A stretch of DNA of 64,000 nt from Erodium maritimum (GCA_963921825.1 OY997596.1:33843932-33907931); one strand, 5' to 3'; positions 47,600 to 57,236 are shown, counted from the first letter of the stretch. A program made the numbers and translations. The notes: generated from the letters alone by a model not told the origin.

Positions 47600-49180
47600 T
47601 CCTTTGGCTCCACCGTGATCTCCCTGTATGCGGAGTATTGTGCCATAGTCACAGGGTCAGCAAAGGGAGGACTGATTGGGGCAGTAAAGGCAGTGAAGAA
47701 AGGGTCGGGTAAGACGGTTTTGACGAAGAAGCGATCTCCTCCGCGGAGAAGGGCGCGACCTTCTGTAACAATTCCGGACGGGGCTGATGTGGTGGATCCA
47801 GATGTGGCCGGGCCTGGGGAGGTGCCACCCATTACCGAGGCGAACGCTCCATCGAAAGCTCCAGTTCCGACATCGCAGCAAGAGGAGCCAATAACCCGAC
47901 TCGAGAAGAGAATCACTACAGACCGTGTCCACCGGAGTCCGGCGAAGGACGCCGAGCTTGTCCAGGTAATCCCAAATGAGTTTTTTATTCGTAATTTACC
48001 TTACGATGCGCCTGAAGACTGGGTTCGTCGCACATTTGGGGCCTTTGGCGAAATAAATGGTTGCTCTGTTTTGAGCCGGTTGAACAGGGGTGGAAAAAAG
48101 TTTGGTTTTGTTGTGTTTTCGTCTTCTCAAGCCGCGTCAAAGGTTGTGGAGACTTTCAACGGGTACAAAATCAATGAGTACGTTCTGTTTTTGGCCTTGG
48201 CTCGCCGGCCGGCAACGTTACCGGGGGCGCGTGAAACAGAGTTCGTCACCAATGCTCCGCGAAATCATCCCCGTGATTCGAGGGATTCCCTTGATTCGAA
48301 TACCCGTGATTTGAGGGATTACGTTTCCAATATTCACGACTCGATTTTGGAAGATTTAGTTACCCAGTTTGCGCGCGACAATCTTGGGGAGGATGGAAGA
48401 AACGCAGCCAGCGCTGTCGTTCTGGGCGCAGGTGTTGTAGTTGGGTCTCAAACCCATACACAAGGAGGAGCCCATTTAGCCCGTGGGCTGGAAAAGGGGT
48501 GTAGGCTGGCTTCTGACCTCACGCAACAGCAATACGTGGAGCTGCGTGGAGGAAGTGAATCTGAACCGGTTTGTGTGGGTTTTGGGCCAAAAGCAGGCCT
48601 GGTTGGTCTTGATCCAACAGCAGATGGACTTGGGGTAGCTAATGGGCCAAGTGATGGTACAGGCAATAGCGATCCGAGCTTGTTTGACGTTTTTAAGAGC
48701 ATTGGTACTGATTTGGGTCCGACGGGTGTTGTGGGTTCGGGTTCAGACACACAGGTTCAACCTCGAGATGGAGAACCTACTGTGGAAATAGGGTGTCTTT
48801 GTAGCCCATGGAAAGACATTCTACTGAGCTAAAACAGTATACCCGTAGAGGTACCAAGGAAGCGTGGTCGTCCAAAAAAGGGCCAGCCAAAAAAGACAGC
48901 TCCTCCCACTGTTTTTTACCAGACAAGAGCCAAAACATCAGTTGATAAAGGGGGTTCTGCGGGAAGTCTCACTATCTATATTGCTAAACAAAGTAAAGAA
49001 GGAGCGTGGAGCTTTAGCAGGAGATTTGTGAAAAAGGTTGCTTCCCAGTCCACAGGTTTTGCATCCCCACAACGAGATGAGGTTGAGGAGGACGTCGAGG
49101 TAAGCGAGTTTGAGGTTGTTCCGGAAGGTCCACGTTCCGGTTTCTAACCAATTTCTCTGCTTGACTCCGGGTAGTAAGTA
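47600..49180 (+). pseudogene. RRM and AT-hook protein, ORF1-like (copy 3)
   Basis: After the shared N-terminal piece comes a basic stretch (KRSPPRRRARPSV) and then an RRM with RNP2-like NEFFIRNLPYDAPEDWVRR and RNP1-like GKKFGFVVFSSS. An Arg/Asp-Ser linker (RDSRDSLDSNTRDLRDY) is followed by a Gly-rich region, LFDVFKSIGTDLGP, CSPWKDILLS, a canonical AT-hook core in RKRGRPKKGQPKK, PTVFYQTRAKTSVDKG, and in another frame VPVSNQFLCLTPGSK at the end. There is an in-frame TAA at 48,830-48,832 and a frame change near the C-terminus (about 49,130). Conserved blocks shared with copy 2, separated by fast-changing linkers, suggest both derive from a once-selected protein. Confidence 0.75.
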
Positions 49181-49360
49181 GGCAAAGAGGGCGGTGCTCT
49201 GTTTTGTTTGCTCCCTGTATTGTTTTTTGTTTCTTTAAGTTTGGCTTTATGCCTGTATCAGTTTGGGGAAAAGGTCCTTTTAAGGATCGTTTTTCTTGCA
49301 TCGTTTTACTTTTCTTGTAGAACGTTTGCCTAATAAAATCTTTTCGCTTATAAAAAAAAC
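47600..49360 (+). mobile_element. RRM-type half-LINE, copy 3
   Basis: A 1.76-kb retroposed unit with a 10-bp perfect target duplication and the tail TCTTTTCGCTTATAAAAAAA, nearly the same as copy 1's end. Its coding frame is open right to the left border and aligns with copy 2 from SLYAEYCAIV (copy 2 NLYATYLPLV). It is therefore 5'-truncated by some tens of codons. It carries the same gene and 3' UTR layout as copy 2 and again no ORF2. Copy 2 and copy 3 lie head to head 0.6 kb apart. Confidence 0.85.
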
Positions 49361-49370
49361 TGATTTTTAT
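49361..49370. repeat. 10-bp target site duplication, right copy
   Basis: Exact match to 47,590-47,599. Confidence 0.9.
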
Positions 49371-49499
49371 AAATTAAAAACAGATTTTAAAAAAATCTGA
49401 ATTTTTAAAATAAAAACAGATTTTATAAAACAAAATAGATTTTAAAAAGTAAAAACTGTTTTTTTAAATAAAAATCAATATTTTAAAATAAATTTTTTT

Positions 49500-49699
49500 T
49501 TATAAAATAAATAAATAAAATTTAAAACCAATGGCATGCTTTTGGAAATTTTATTGTTAGTGAGTATCATGGACTTTTTAAGTGTTTGCATCCAAAAATG
49601 GATAGCAAGTTGACGACGGGTATGAAAGTGAAAAAAATGCATTCTAAGGTAATAAGGTGCCACAAAGAATAGCTAGTGTAGTGAGATGAAATTAACCCT
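49500..49699 (-). repeat. MITE-family arm, right partner of an inverted pair
   Basis: Inverted relative to 44,323. It contains AAAACCAATGGCATGCTTTT (the interior word of the MITE at 3,497), GCATCCAAAAATGGATAGC, AAAATGCATTCTAAGGTA and the terminal GAGATGAAATTAACCCT. Confidence 0.65.
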
Positions 49700-50582
49700 A
49701 AAAAATATAATAAATCAGAATTTAATTTTAAAAATATAACAAAAAATCATATTTTAATTTTAAATGTATATAAAATTCAGAAATTTATAAAATTTATCAT
49801 TATTTAAAAATTTATATCATTTTTTAAATTTCCTTTATTCTTTTCTTCATTTTAATTTTTATTATTTTTTATTTACAAATTGATGGAGCTTAATTAATAT
49901 ATAATCCAGGGGGAATTATTGAAAGAGCCTTTTTTTGTAAGTATTAGGAGGGTAGACCTCGTCTTTTACCTAACTGATTTTATTTTCATTTTGATTTCCT
50001 TTTTCTTTCCTTAAATTATAAGATTACTCGTATACCCTTTCAACATTTTGCCAAAAAACCATCTGAATCACATTAAGCCTTGTCTTCTTTTTTTCCCTCT
50101 TCTACGTATCTTCAGTTGAACTCAAACGAAACCCTACGAAACCCAATTGATATCTTGTGCCCGCTTCATCTTCGTTATTCTCCGTCGTCATTGGCATCTC
50201 CAAGCTTGAAGGATAAAGTTCCAGTTGTCGTTATTCTCCACGAGCTACCAGTTTCAGTAATGTCCGAGCTACCCACTGATATGGTAAGTAATTCCTAACC
50301 CATCTGATTTCCCTTCCGTTTGTATGCTTAGATAGGTTTAATTGTTGTGTAGATACGTTCAATTTCGGTTTGAATGTGTACATTTAGGGGATTGTTATGC
50401 TTAGATATGGTCTAGGGGATTTCTAGGTCGTAGCATGTCCTCCCTTGTAGTTTGGAAATTATATCCTCGTATGGATGGTTAGGTCGGAAAATTGCGGTCG
50501 GTTCTGGTTCGCTGTCAGGAAATTATACCCCCCTTCTATGTGTGTTATTAGAATTTTGTAGCTGAATTTGAAATGAATTGTT
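49700..50582. other. AT-rich leader region of the DUF1985/Ulp1 gene
   Basis: The first 380 bp are AT-rich. From about 50,050 the sequence looks like a plant 5' UTR with pyrimidine runs, and a donor-like TATGGTAAGT stands near 50,281, suggesting a first exon and intron before the DUF1985 part. The exact start of the gene is not determinable. Confidence 0.4.
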
Positions 50583-51600
50583 TTGCCTAATTCCTTGTGT
50601 GCACACTACCAGACAAGTTTGTCATCCCTAGATCCTAGGTCAAACTCATTTGATGAAGAAGTTGAAAGTTCTAGGTCAATTTCCTCCGAACAAGAAATTC
50701 CTAGTTTTGAGGGAGAAAGTTCAAGCTCAAGCCTACAAAATGAAGAAGTAGTACAAATTGAGTTGTCGCCGCTTAAACCTGTTTTGGCCGAGAATGAGCA
50801 TTTTGATCGCAAGATTTCAGTCAAAAGTCATTTAGGGGCAACTTCCAAGCTCATCAAGGGAGAACTTGAGAGGTTAAACGATGAAGAGGTCCATCTGAGT
50901 AGTCTTCGACGATCTCCATTCGGTCATTTGTTGGACGTCCAACCGAATATTGACAATTCTTGTCAAATTCCTTGGGCGTTGTTAGTTCGAGAAATTAAAT
51001 TGGAGCGGTCGTCCGAGATCTGGTTTTTGGTCCAAGGTAGACCAGTGAGATTATCTTTGAAGGAATATTGTTTAATATCGGGGTTGAAGTGTAGAGATTT
51101 TCCCGAGGAAAAAGTTTTAAAAAAACAATTGAAGTCCAAAGTTTTTTCCACCAAACACTTCCCGACTCTAGAAGCTAGTATGGTGAACTTAGAGAAGAAA
51201 TTGACCGACTTGGTTGAGGAAAAAAATGCTTGTTAGCCTCAGAAGAAGCGTAATTGGGATATCATTAGGGTTTGTTTGTTGTTGATCATCGGGGGAGTAT
51301 TCATGCCATTGGACAGACGATACCATAAACTGGATCGAGATTATTTGGCACTAGTAGATAACCTGAAGTTGTTCTACATATACCCTTAGGGTAATCTGTC
51401 CTTCAAGTATCTGCTGAAACAAACAAAATCAAATAAGTTTAGAATTAAAGCAAGTGCGGTTGAGAAGAACCCAAGAAATGAGAGTAGTGTGACATATACC
51501 GGATTTATTCTTCCTCTAACAGTAATTAATATTTATTAATACAAACAAAAATATCGTAGTAAACATGTTGCCTCTTATGATTTGTATCTTAGACGTAGGT
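50583..51600 (+). pseudogene. DUF1985 domain part of an Ulp1-type gene
   Basis: A Ser/Glu-rich start (RSISSEQEIPSFEGE) is followed by the DUF1985 pattern: SVKSHLGATSKLIKGELERL, then SPFGHLLDVQPN, ALLVREIKLERSSEIWFLV and PVRLSLKEYCLISGLKC. The domain continues in other frames past the stop at 51,234-51,236, with DRDYLALVDNLKLFYIYP and GNLSFKYLLKQ. Plant genomes hold many DUF1985-Ulp1 genes, commonly carried by Mutator-type elements (Kaonashi-like captured proteases) and often decayed. It is broken by several stops and frame changes. Confidence 0.75.
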
Positions 51601-51616
51601 ACTTGCATTTGAGTGC

Positions 51617-52828
51617 ATGCCATCATTAGCAAGGAAGTTCGCAACAATTCGTCAAGAATTCTGCATAAACTTACCTACGATTTTAAAATGGAGGAGAACA
51701 TGGAGTAGAAATCCGTCTTACAATGTTGTTAAGGAAGCACTCTTACAAAGCTCACCAGAGGTTAGGAATTTAATTGCAACTCCACTTTTCATACGATCAT
51801 GGATGCTCTGTCTATCGGGCATGATGCGTTCAATCATGCATCAAACGACTTCCGTCTATCTTCCGAAGCATCAATGTTTGGGCAGGACAACCCGAAGAAC
51901 CAAGATGACATGGTCATGTTTGATGATGTGACATATATGAATGTGAACCAAGACAACCAGGATGTGAACCAAGAAGGACTGTCCGTTGGAGTTGAAGTTG
52001 AAGTGAACCGAGAAGAAGAAGAAGAAGTAGTACCTGTTGTACATGTTGTACATGCTGAAGAAGAAGAAGAAGATGTAGTGCCTATTGTATCTGATGTGAA
52101 CCAAGAAGAAGAAGAAGAAGAAGTTCTCGATGAAGAGGATGTTGATGTTGTAAAAATTGGAATGGCTGTTGTAGAGGAAGTGGCCACTAGAGAGGATGTA
52201 AACCAACAAGAAGAACAACAAAAGGCCAATGGAGAGGATGTTGTGAACCAAGGAGTAACTTGAAAATTGGTTAATGTGGACCAACAACAAGAAGTGGTTG
52301 CTGAAAATCTGGAGCAGTCCGTTGAAAATGATGTCCCTGTTGAAAAGGCACTTCCCGCTAAAAGTCAGGTGAACAAAGATGACCAGCTGCCCATTGAAAT
52401 GGAAATGTCGGATGTGAACGAAGAGAAGGAAATGGAGCTGCCTGTTGAGAAGGAAAGGCCAGCTAAAGGAACAAGAACCAAGCGTCTCGCTGCTAAGCTG
52501 TCCCCAAACAAGGCTGTCACAACAAAGAAGCGGGTCACAACAAAGAAGCGGAAGAGAGAACTAACTATCAATGTGCCAAAGCATGTTATACACGATGATG
52601 ACAGTAAAGCAACAAATACCAAAAAGAAGAAACTTATTGGGAACTTGTTGAAGTTGGACCCTCTTCAAAAACCTGATCCATCTACATCCCGGGTTTATTC
52701 GGATGTAAGAAAACTACTGTAAATGAAGAACGTACCCAAAGAAAAAATCCCACATACACCTTACGGGGAGGTCACCAGGATGTATTTCCATTAGTTAAGC
52801 CGGAGTCACGACAAGTTGAATGACATGG
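51617..52828 (+). pseudogene. Linker of the DUF1985/Ulp1 gene with acidic repeats and a basic tail
   Basis: The first frame shows LPTILKWRRTWSRNPSYNVV and LLQSSPEVRNLIATP, usual after DUF1985. After a frame change comes an acidic repeat region: units of the form VNxEEEEEVVPVV separated by DVNQ-type words (about residues 45-130 of the frame starting 51,799). An in-frame TGA lies at 52,261-52,263. A Lys-rich segment follows (AVTTKKRVTTKKRKREL), like a nuclear localisation signal. The GAA-rich DNA gives long spurious minus-strand frames. The part ends at the splice donor at 52,828. Confidence 0.65.
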
Positions 52829-52902
52829 TAAGGTGTAATTAATTATTTACATTGTTTTCAATTTAATTTTATTTGGAATTTAATTCACTTTCATGTATGC
52901 AG
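52828..52902 (+). other. Intron in the Ulp1 part (75 bp)
   Basis: Donor GTAAGG, acceptor TATGCAG. Splicing joins SHDKLNDM to HLDDCLFGIRKRQ, the usual start of the C48 domain in this family. Confidence 0.65.
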
Positions 52903-53636
52903 CACTTGGATGATTGCCTGTTTGGAATTAGGAAGCGGCAGACACGTTTCACTAAGCACTATTCACAAGATGTCGTGGTGTTGGACACAACATTTTCAGA
53001 TGTCGTCAATGAAGAGCACGTGAAATGTAGTAAAACTGATTTATGGAAAGTACCAGATTTCTTAATGGAATATGTTAAGGGTGATTCTCCGTTGTAAGGC
53101 ATGGGTAGGTTGTGAAAAAATCAATTTTCCTTTGCTACTAGACGAAACAGAGAAACATTGGGTTATGGAGGTAGCGAACGTATCTCGCTGCATTCTGTTT
53201 TTGTATGATTGCGATACAAGAGTTGTCCCTAATGGATATGTCTTAGACGGCAAGATGAGACCTTTTTTGGTGATGATCCCACCCATTCTCATTGCTTCCA
53301 AGATGTTTCACGGGGAATTACTACATTCGGGGACGAGTTGGACGTATGAAAGGCGATCGGGTGTGCCTCAACAGGAGTTGAGGTATGGATGTACCTAAAC
53401 ACTTTTCATCTTATATCTTAATGTGTTTCTATAACTCATACTTAGTTGTCAGTAATTCGCTTTTATTGTGCAGAAGAGACTCCAGTGTTTATGTCCTGAA
53501 GCACTGCGAGCTGGAGCTACAAGAATTTCCTATCGCCGAATATATGCAACAGTGTCATGTCCCTGTGTATCGTTCGAAGATGTGTGTGGATATAGCCACC
53601 AAGTTCGAGAAGCTATTGGATTACAAAAATGATTGA
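52903..53636 (+). pseudogene. Ulp1-like (C48) peptidase domain, catalytic Cys replaced by Ser
   Basis: Starts HLDDCLFGIRKRQTRFTKHY, then VVVLDTTFSDVVNEEHV. After a frame change near 53,095 come INFPLLLDETEKHWVMEVAN with the catalytic His, ILFLYDCDTRVV with the catalytic Asp, and SGVPQQELR with the oxyanion Gln. Intron two (53,383-53,473) follows. Then comes RDSSVYVLKHCELELQEF, where active relatives have a DCGVFVLK-like block. The nucleophile position is TCC (Ser) at 53,481-53,483, so the product could not act as a normal SUMO-type Cys protease. It ends VDIATKFEKLLDYKND at 53,636. Confidence 0.8.
53383..53473 (+). other. Second intron in the Ulp1 part (91 bp)
   Basis: Donor GTATGG, acceptor TTGTGCAG. 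It splits the codon between the Gln block and the nucleophile block, and splicing restores the family reading. Confidence 0.7.
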
Positions 53637-54414
53637 ATAATAGGTTCCTTTTGAATGGTTAGATGTAATATAAACTAATTCGGGTGACTGGTTGAATTTT
53701 TAATTGTCGATTTGAACCAACTTTGATGTTAATGTGTTTGATGAATGTTGAATGGATTAATGTTGGAGAAATATTTTTTGTCCATTAATGTGCTTAATTA
53801 TTATGTTTGTTATATTTTGGAGAAATGTGTTTGATTAATGTTGAATGGATTATAATCTGATTTTTTTGTTATATTTTAGAGAAATGTGTTTGATTTAACA
53901 GTAACTTGCAAAATAACTCAGATTCATCAAGTGATTTTAGGTCGGGGAATCATTCTGACCAGATCTGGGACGAGTGTAACAATTGATTTGTATAATTAAT
54001 GTCTACAATCGTATTAGGATAGATTTGAACAATACATTTAGAAACACTTTTGTCTGATTTATGGTTGAACCGTATTGTCTTGTCTTGTCAAATTTATTTA
54101 TGGACTACACTCGTATTAATGGATGTAATTTGTAAATTATAATGTCGGGGACTCATTCTGACCAGATCCGGGTGTAAATCTATAATAATTTTACCACGTC
54201 GGGGTTGTATTCGGGTGATGATTACATGTGTCAGTCCGAATTTATGGGTGAATAGTTGGGTCTTGTCAATTTAATTACACGAACCGATGAGTCCATTTGA
54301 ATTACTCCTAATAAAGACTTTTAATAACATCTTAACCCTACGTCTCATTTCAAATTCAATTTTTGTAATGATGATTTCACTTTTTGAACTCTATTTAAGA
54401 GTCGATCAAGAAGA
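53637..54414. other. AT-rich 3' flank with a dispersed repeat
   Basis: No gene. TCATTCTGACCAGATC preceded by a GTCGGGG word occurs at about 53,941 and 54,145, and a third GTCGGGG near 54,198. These may be remnants of a tandem unit. Confidence 0.45.
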
Positions 54415-54422
54415 CATACAAT

Positions 54423-55122
54423 TAGGGATGGCAAAACGCCCCATTCCCCACGGGGATCCCCGTCCCCGCCCCGCGTGGGACGGATTTGGGACGGGGATTT
54501 TTTAAATGGGACGGGATACGGGGAATTAAATGGGGATTTTGACGGGGACGGGGCGGGGACGGGGCAAGCAGTCCCCATCCCACGGGGAACCTCGCCCCGC
54601 GCCCCGCACTATTAGTTTTAAAATAAATTTTTAATAATATACACATGTGTACTCCACATCAATGGCTTCTGAATCAGCGTTTAGTTCGGGTGGTAATTTG
54701 ATCACTCCACATCGTAGTAGACTCCATCCAAATACTATAGAGGCACTTATGTGTACTCAAAGTTGGTTGTGGAACGAAATACAAGGTAAGTCATATGTTC
54801 CATGCAATCTACTTCTTTTAAATTGTTATCAAACTAATGTTACTTACTTGTTTTTTTTATAATGTGTTTGTTTAGAGATAAGTTTGGAAAAGATGAATGC
54901 ATTTGCTCAAGTAGTAGACTATGTAAGAGATAAGTTTGAAAAAGATGAATGCATTTGCTCAAGTAGTAGAATGGAACGGGGAATAAAATCCTCGTTCCCC
55001 GCTGGGTCCCCGCGGGACGGGGTCAACGCGGGGATGGGGCAGGGATGGGGAGAGTAGCGGGAACGCGGGACGGGGACGGGGACTGGGGTCCCCGCCCCAT
55101 ACCCGCCCCATTGTCATCCCTA
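54423..55122 (+). mobile_element. hAT element, 700 bp, non-autonomous
   Basis: The ends are TAGGGATGGCAAAACG at the left and, inverted, TAGGGATGACAATGGG at the right. CATACAAT is duplicated perfectly (54,415-54,422 and 55,123-55,130), the 8-bp size expected of hAT elements. Both subterminal regions are packed with GGGGACGGGGCGGGG-type words in opposite senses. The middle keeps the end of a hAT transposase. Transposition needed a full-length relative. Confidence 0.92.
54661..54800 (+). pseudogene. hAT transposase C-terminal dimerisation remnant
   Basis: Reads MASESAFSSGGNLITPHRSR then IEALMCTQSWLWNEIQG, the hallmark of the hAT dimerisation domain (usual pattern ASESAFSxGGrvl...R..l.p..veALiC...Wl). 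All catalytic parts are missing. Just downstream a stretch of about 47 bp is duplicated in tandem (about 54,874-54,972). Confidence 0.88.
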
Positions 55123-55215
55123 CATACAATCCATTCTGGTTTCTCTGTCTTTCTTGCTTCTGTTTTTTTCCTTGCCTTGCTTTATTTCTTCTTCGTTGCG
55201 CCTTCCATATGATCT

Positions 55216-55812
55216 ATGGAAACTCCTCCCCCTTCAGCACCACAACCACCACCACCAGGTCGTCAACCACCACAACCATTTTGTCGTCAAGCACCACCAC
55301 CACTACCCTGTGGACCATCACCACCACCACCACCACAATCCCCTGACGCGCCCTGGTTTTTTGATGACGGAGGGTTTTACCCACCGGGGGATTCCTTCTC
55401 TTGGTCCAATGTTACGACCATCTACTTCAGTGAGGAAGACGAGGACGAAGAGGTCGGTTCCAAATGAAAAAGGGGATCCGACGACGACTTCCCGCCTGAT
55501 GAGGCTTTTTTCGGCGAGGAGGAAGAGGGTGATCCCGACGACGACTCTTAACTTGCCGGGGAAGACGAGAACGATGACGAGGAGGAGGACGATATCGAGG
55601 AGGACGACGACGATGAGGAAGATGAGGAGGAATATGAGGAAGGGGAAGAGGAGGATGAAGAGGATGAAGTTGCGCTGGAGAAAATCCCAAAAGCCGACGA
55701 GGAGGAAGCCCTGGCCATGGAAAAAGACCTAGAGGAAGACGAGAACCCACCAGTCACCGACCCAATGATGAAGACGACTTTGGAGAGAGATGCGGCTCTA
55801 ATGATGATATGA
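55216..55812 (+). pseudogene. Pro-rich then acidic protein, unrecognised, two in-frame stops
   Basis: ATG at 55,216 after a pyrimidine-rich leader. Residues 1-45 are Pro/Gln/His-rich (METPPPSAPQPPPPGRQ). A short folded-looking stretch follows (PWFFDDGGFYPPGDSFSWSN), then an extreme Asp/Glu region to the end (55,810-55,812). The same frame runs through the whole stretch with a TGA at 55,465-55,467 and a TAA at 55,549-55,551, so the reading was once about 198 codons. A plausible 3' UTR follows. I do not recognise the family. Retroelement gag-like or host low-complexity protein are both possible. Confidence 0.5.
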
Positions 55813-56480
55813 TGTAAGCCCCACCCCGCCAAGGACGGGAAGGAAGGAAGAAGAAGAAGAACCAGAACTTGGTTAGTTATGTTAGTTTTTTTTATCTAGT
55901 CAAACTTTTTATGGTTGCAAGTCAACCATCCAAAAAAAGTTTGTCTTTTTTTGATTTGACTTGTATGAAGTCAAATTTTGTTTGTGAAATATCAATGAAG
56001 GTTTATATCTATGTTTGGTAAATTGTACTCGTGTTTCTAAGTATCTGCAATTCTGTTCTCCATCTGCCTAATATTAATGTCATTTAAACTTTCCTACCAT
56101 ATACAGTAAGTTGCTTATTCAAGATTTATCATTTAAACTTTCCTACCATATACAGTAAGTTGCATACTAAATAATATATATGGTTCAACTCCATGTTTGA
56201 ATATAAGCTTACAAATATTAATGCCATTTAAACTTTCCTACCATATACAGTAAGTTGCTTATTCAAGATTTATCATCCTCAAATTAGATAATCTTCTAAT
56301 AAACCAATAAGAGTAACTCCAATTCCAGGTTTTAAAATTATATGCAAGTTATGACTCCAGCATTTATCATAAAGTTATTTAAAGTCTTAGTAGTATACAT
56401 ATACTTCCTCCATCCTACAATATTCTACAATGAGTGTCTCATTTATTTGACAAAGATTTAGTTTTAGTAAAGTGTGAAAA
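55813..56480. other. 3' region and dispersed 40-bp repeats
   Basis: No gene. TTTAAACTTTCCTACCATAT plus ACAGTAAGTTGC recurs three times near 56,081, 56,129 and 56,226, part of an irregular tandem array. Confidence 0.6.
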
Positions 56481-56481
56481 T

Positions 56482-56695
56482 TACACTAAATTTGCAAACC
56501 ATATACACTAAATTCGCAAACCATATACACTAAATCCGCAAACCATATGCACTAAATCCGCAAACCATATACACTAAATTTGCAAAACACACTAAATTCG
56601 CAAACCATATACACTAAATCCGCAAACCATATACACTAAATCTGCAAACCATATACACTAAATCTGCAAACCACATACACTAAATTTGCAAAACA
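56482..56695 (+). repeat. 22-bp minisatellite, about 10 units
   Basis: Units of ACACTAAATCCGCAAACCAT plus AT, with variants at the CC/TT/TC positions and two shortened units. Confidence 0.92.
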
Positions 56696-56917
56696 CATCA
56701 CACTTTTTCGCACTCATATTCACACATCCACACACGTATTCAAAAACATATCAAAATATATGCAATCCACTACTTGTTAGAAAGCTGTTGAAAAAATAAG
56801 AATATTGGCGCAAAAAAAATTAAATCGGAGTTGAAACGTAGCGGGAAAAATTAAATTAATAAACTTGGTGGGGAAAAAAAGATGAGCATTTCTAAGCGCG
56901 ACACGTGTCATTTCTAA

Positions 56918-57045
56918 GCGCGCACAGTGCTGATCGTTTGCGCGCGCGGGTGCTGATAGTTTGGTATAAATGCAAACTATCAGCACTGTGCGCGCAAACG
57001 ATCAGCACTGTGCGCGCAAAACGATCAGCACTGTGCGCGCGCGCA
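56918..57045. repeat. GC-rich fold-back built on a GCGCGCAAACGATCAGCACT unit
   Basis: A left arm (56,918-56,946) reads the inverse of a unit repeated twice on the right (about 56,990-57,043). At the centre a 13-bp perfect stem (56,950-56,962 with 56,974-56,986) encloses an 11-base loop. ACACGTGT and CCCACGTGTCAGCA words flank it. It has no coding capacity; it could be a MITE core or a fold-back element. Confidence 0.7.
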
Positions 57046-57236
57046 CCAGCAGCTAGCGCGCCCACGTGTCAGCACCTGGTGAGTTCGTAGTTTGCACAAT
57101 AAGGTGCAGTGTTTTATATATTTAGTGCCCACGTGTCAGCATCTAGTGCACTCTGCTGACATCACTTTAGGGGATCCTATGGCTCAGATTGGTTCGTAGT
57201 TTGCACAATAAGGGGTGGTTTGTACCTGATACCAAC

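Noticed and set aside
47615-47640. Start of the copy 3 protein at 47,615
   Set aside because: That codon is GTG and the frame is open further left to the insertion junction; alignment to copy 2 shows a truncated N-terminus instead.
45106-49360. Ordinary host RRM genes in divergent orientation sharing a promoter
   Set aside because: Each unit has its own target duplication and A-rich tail, no introns, and stops or frame changes, which fits retroposition rather than a native gene pair.
51834-52290. Phe- and Ser-rich minus-strand frames that look like membrane proteins
   Set aside because: They are the reverse of the GAA-rich acidic linker of the Ulp1-type gene.
54275-54310. Hammerhead ribozyme (CCGATGAGTCC)
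   Set aside because: The core does not read CTGANGA, and the required GAAA and closing stem are missing.
55154-55832. Overlapping Arg-rich and Ser-rich frames on both strands
   Set aside because: Other-frame readings of the Asp/Glu-coding DNA; only the frame from 55,216 has a leader and coherent composition along its length.
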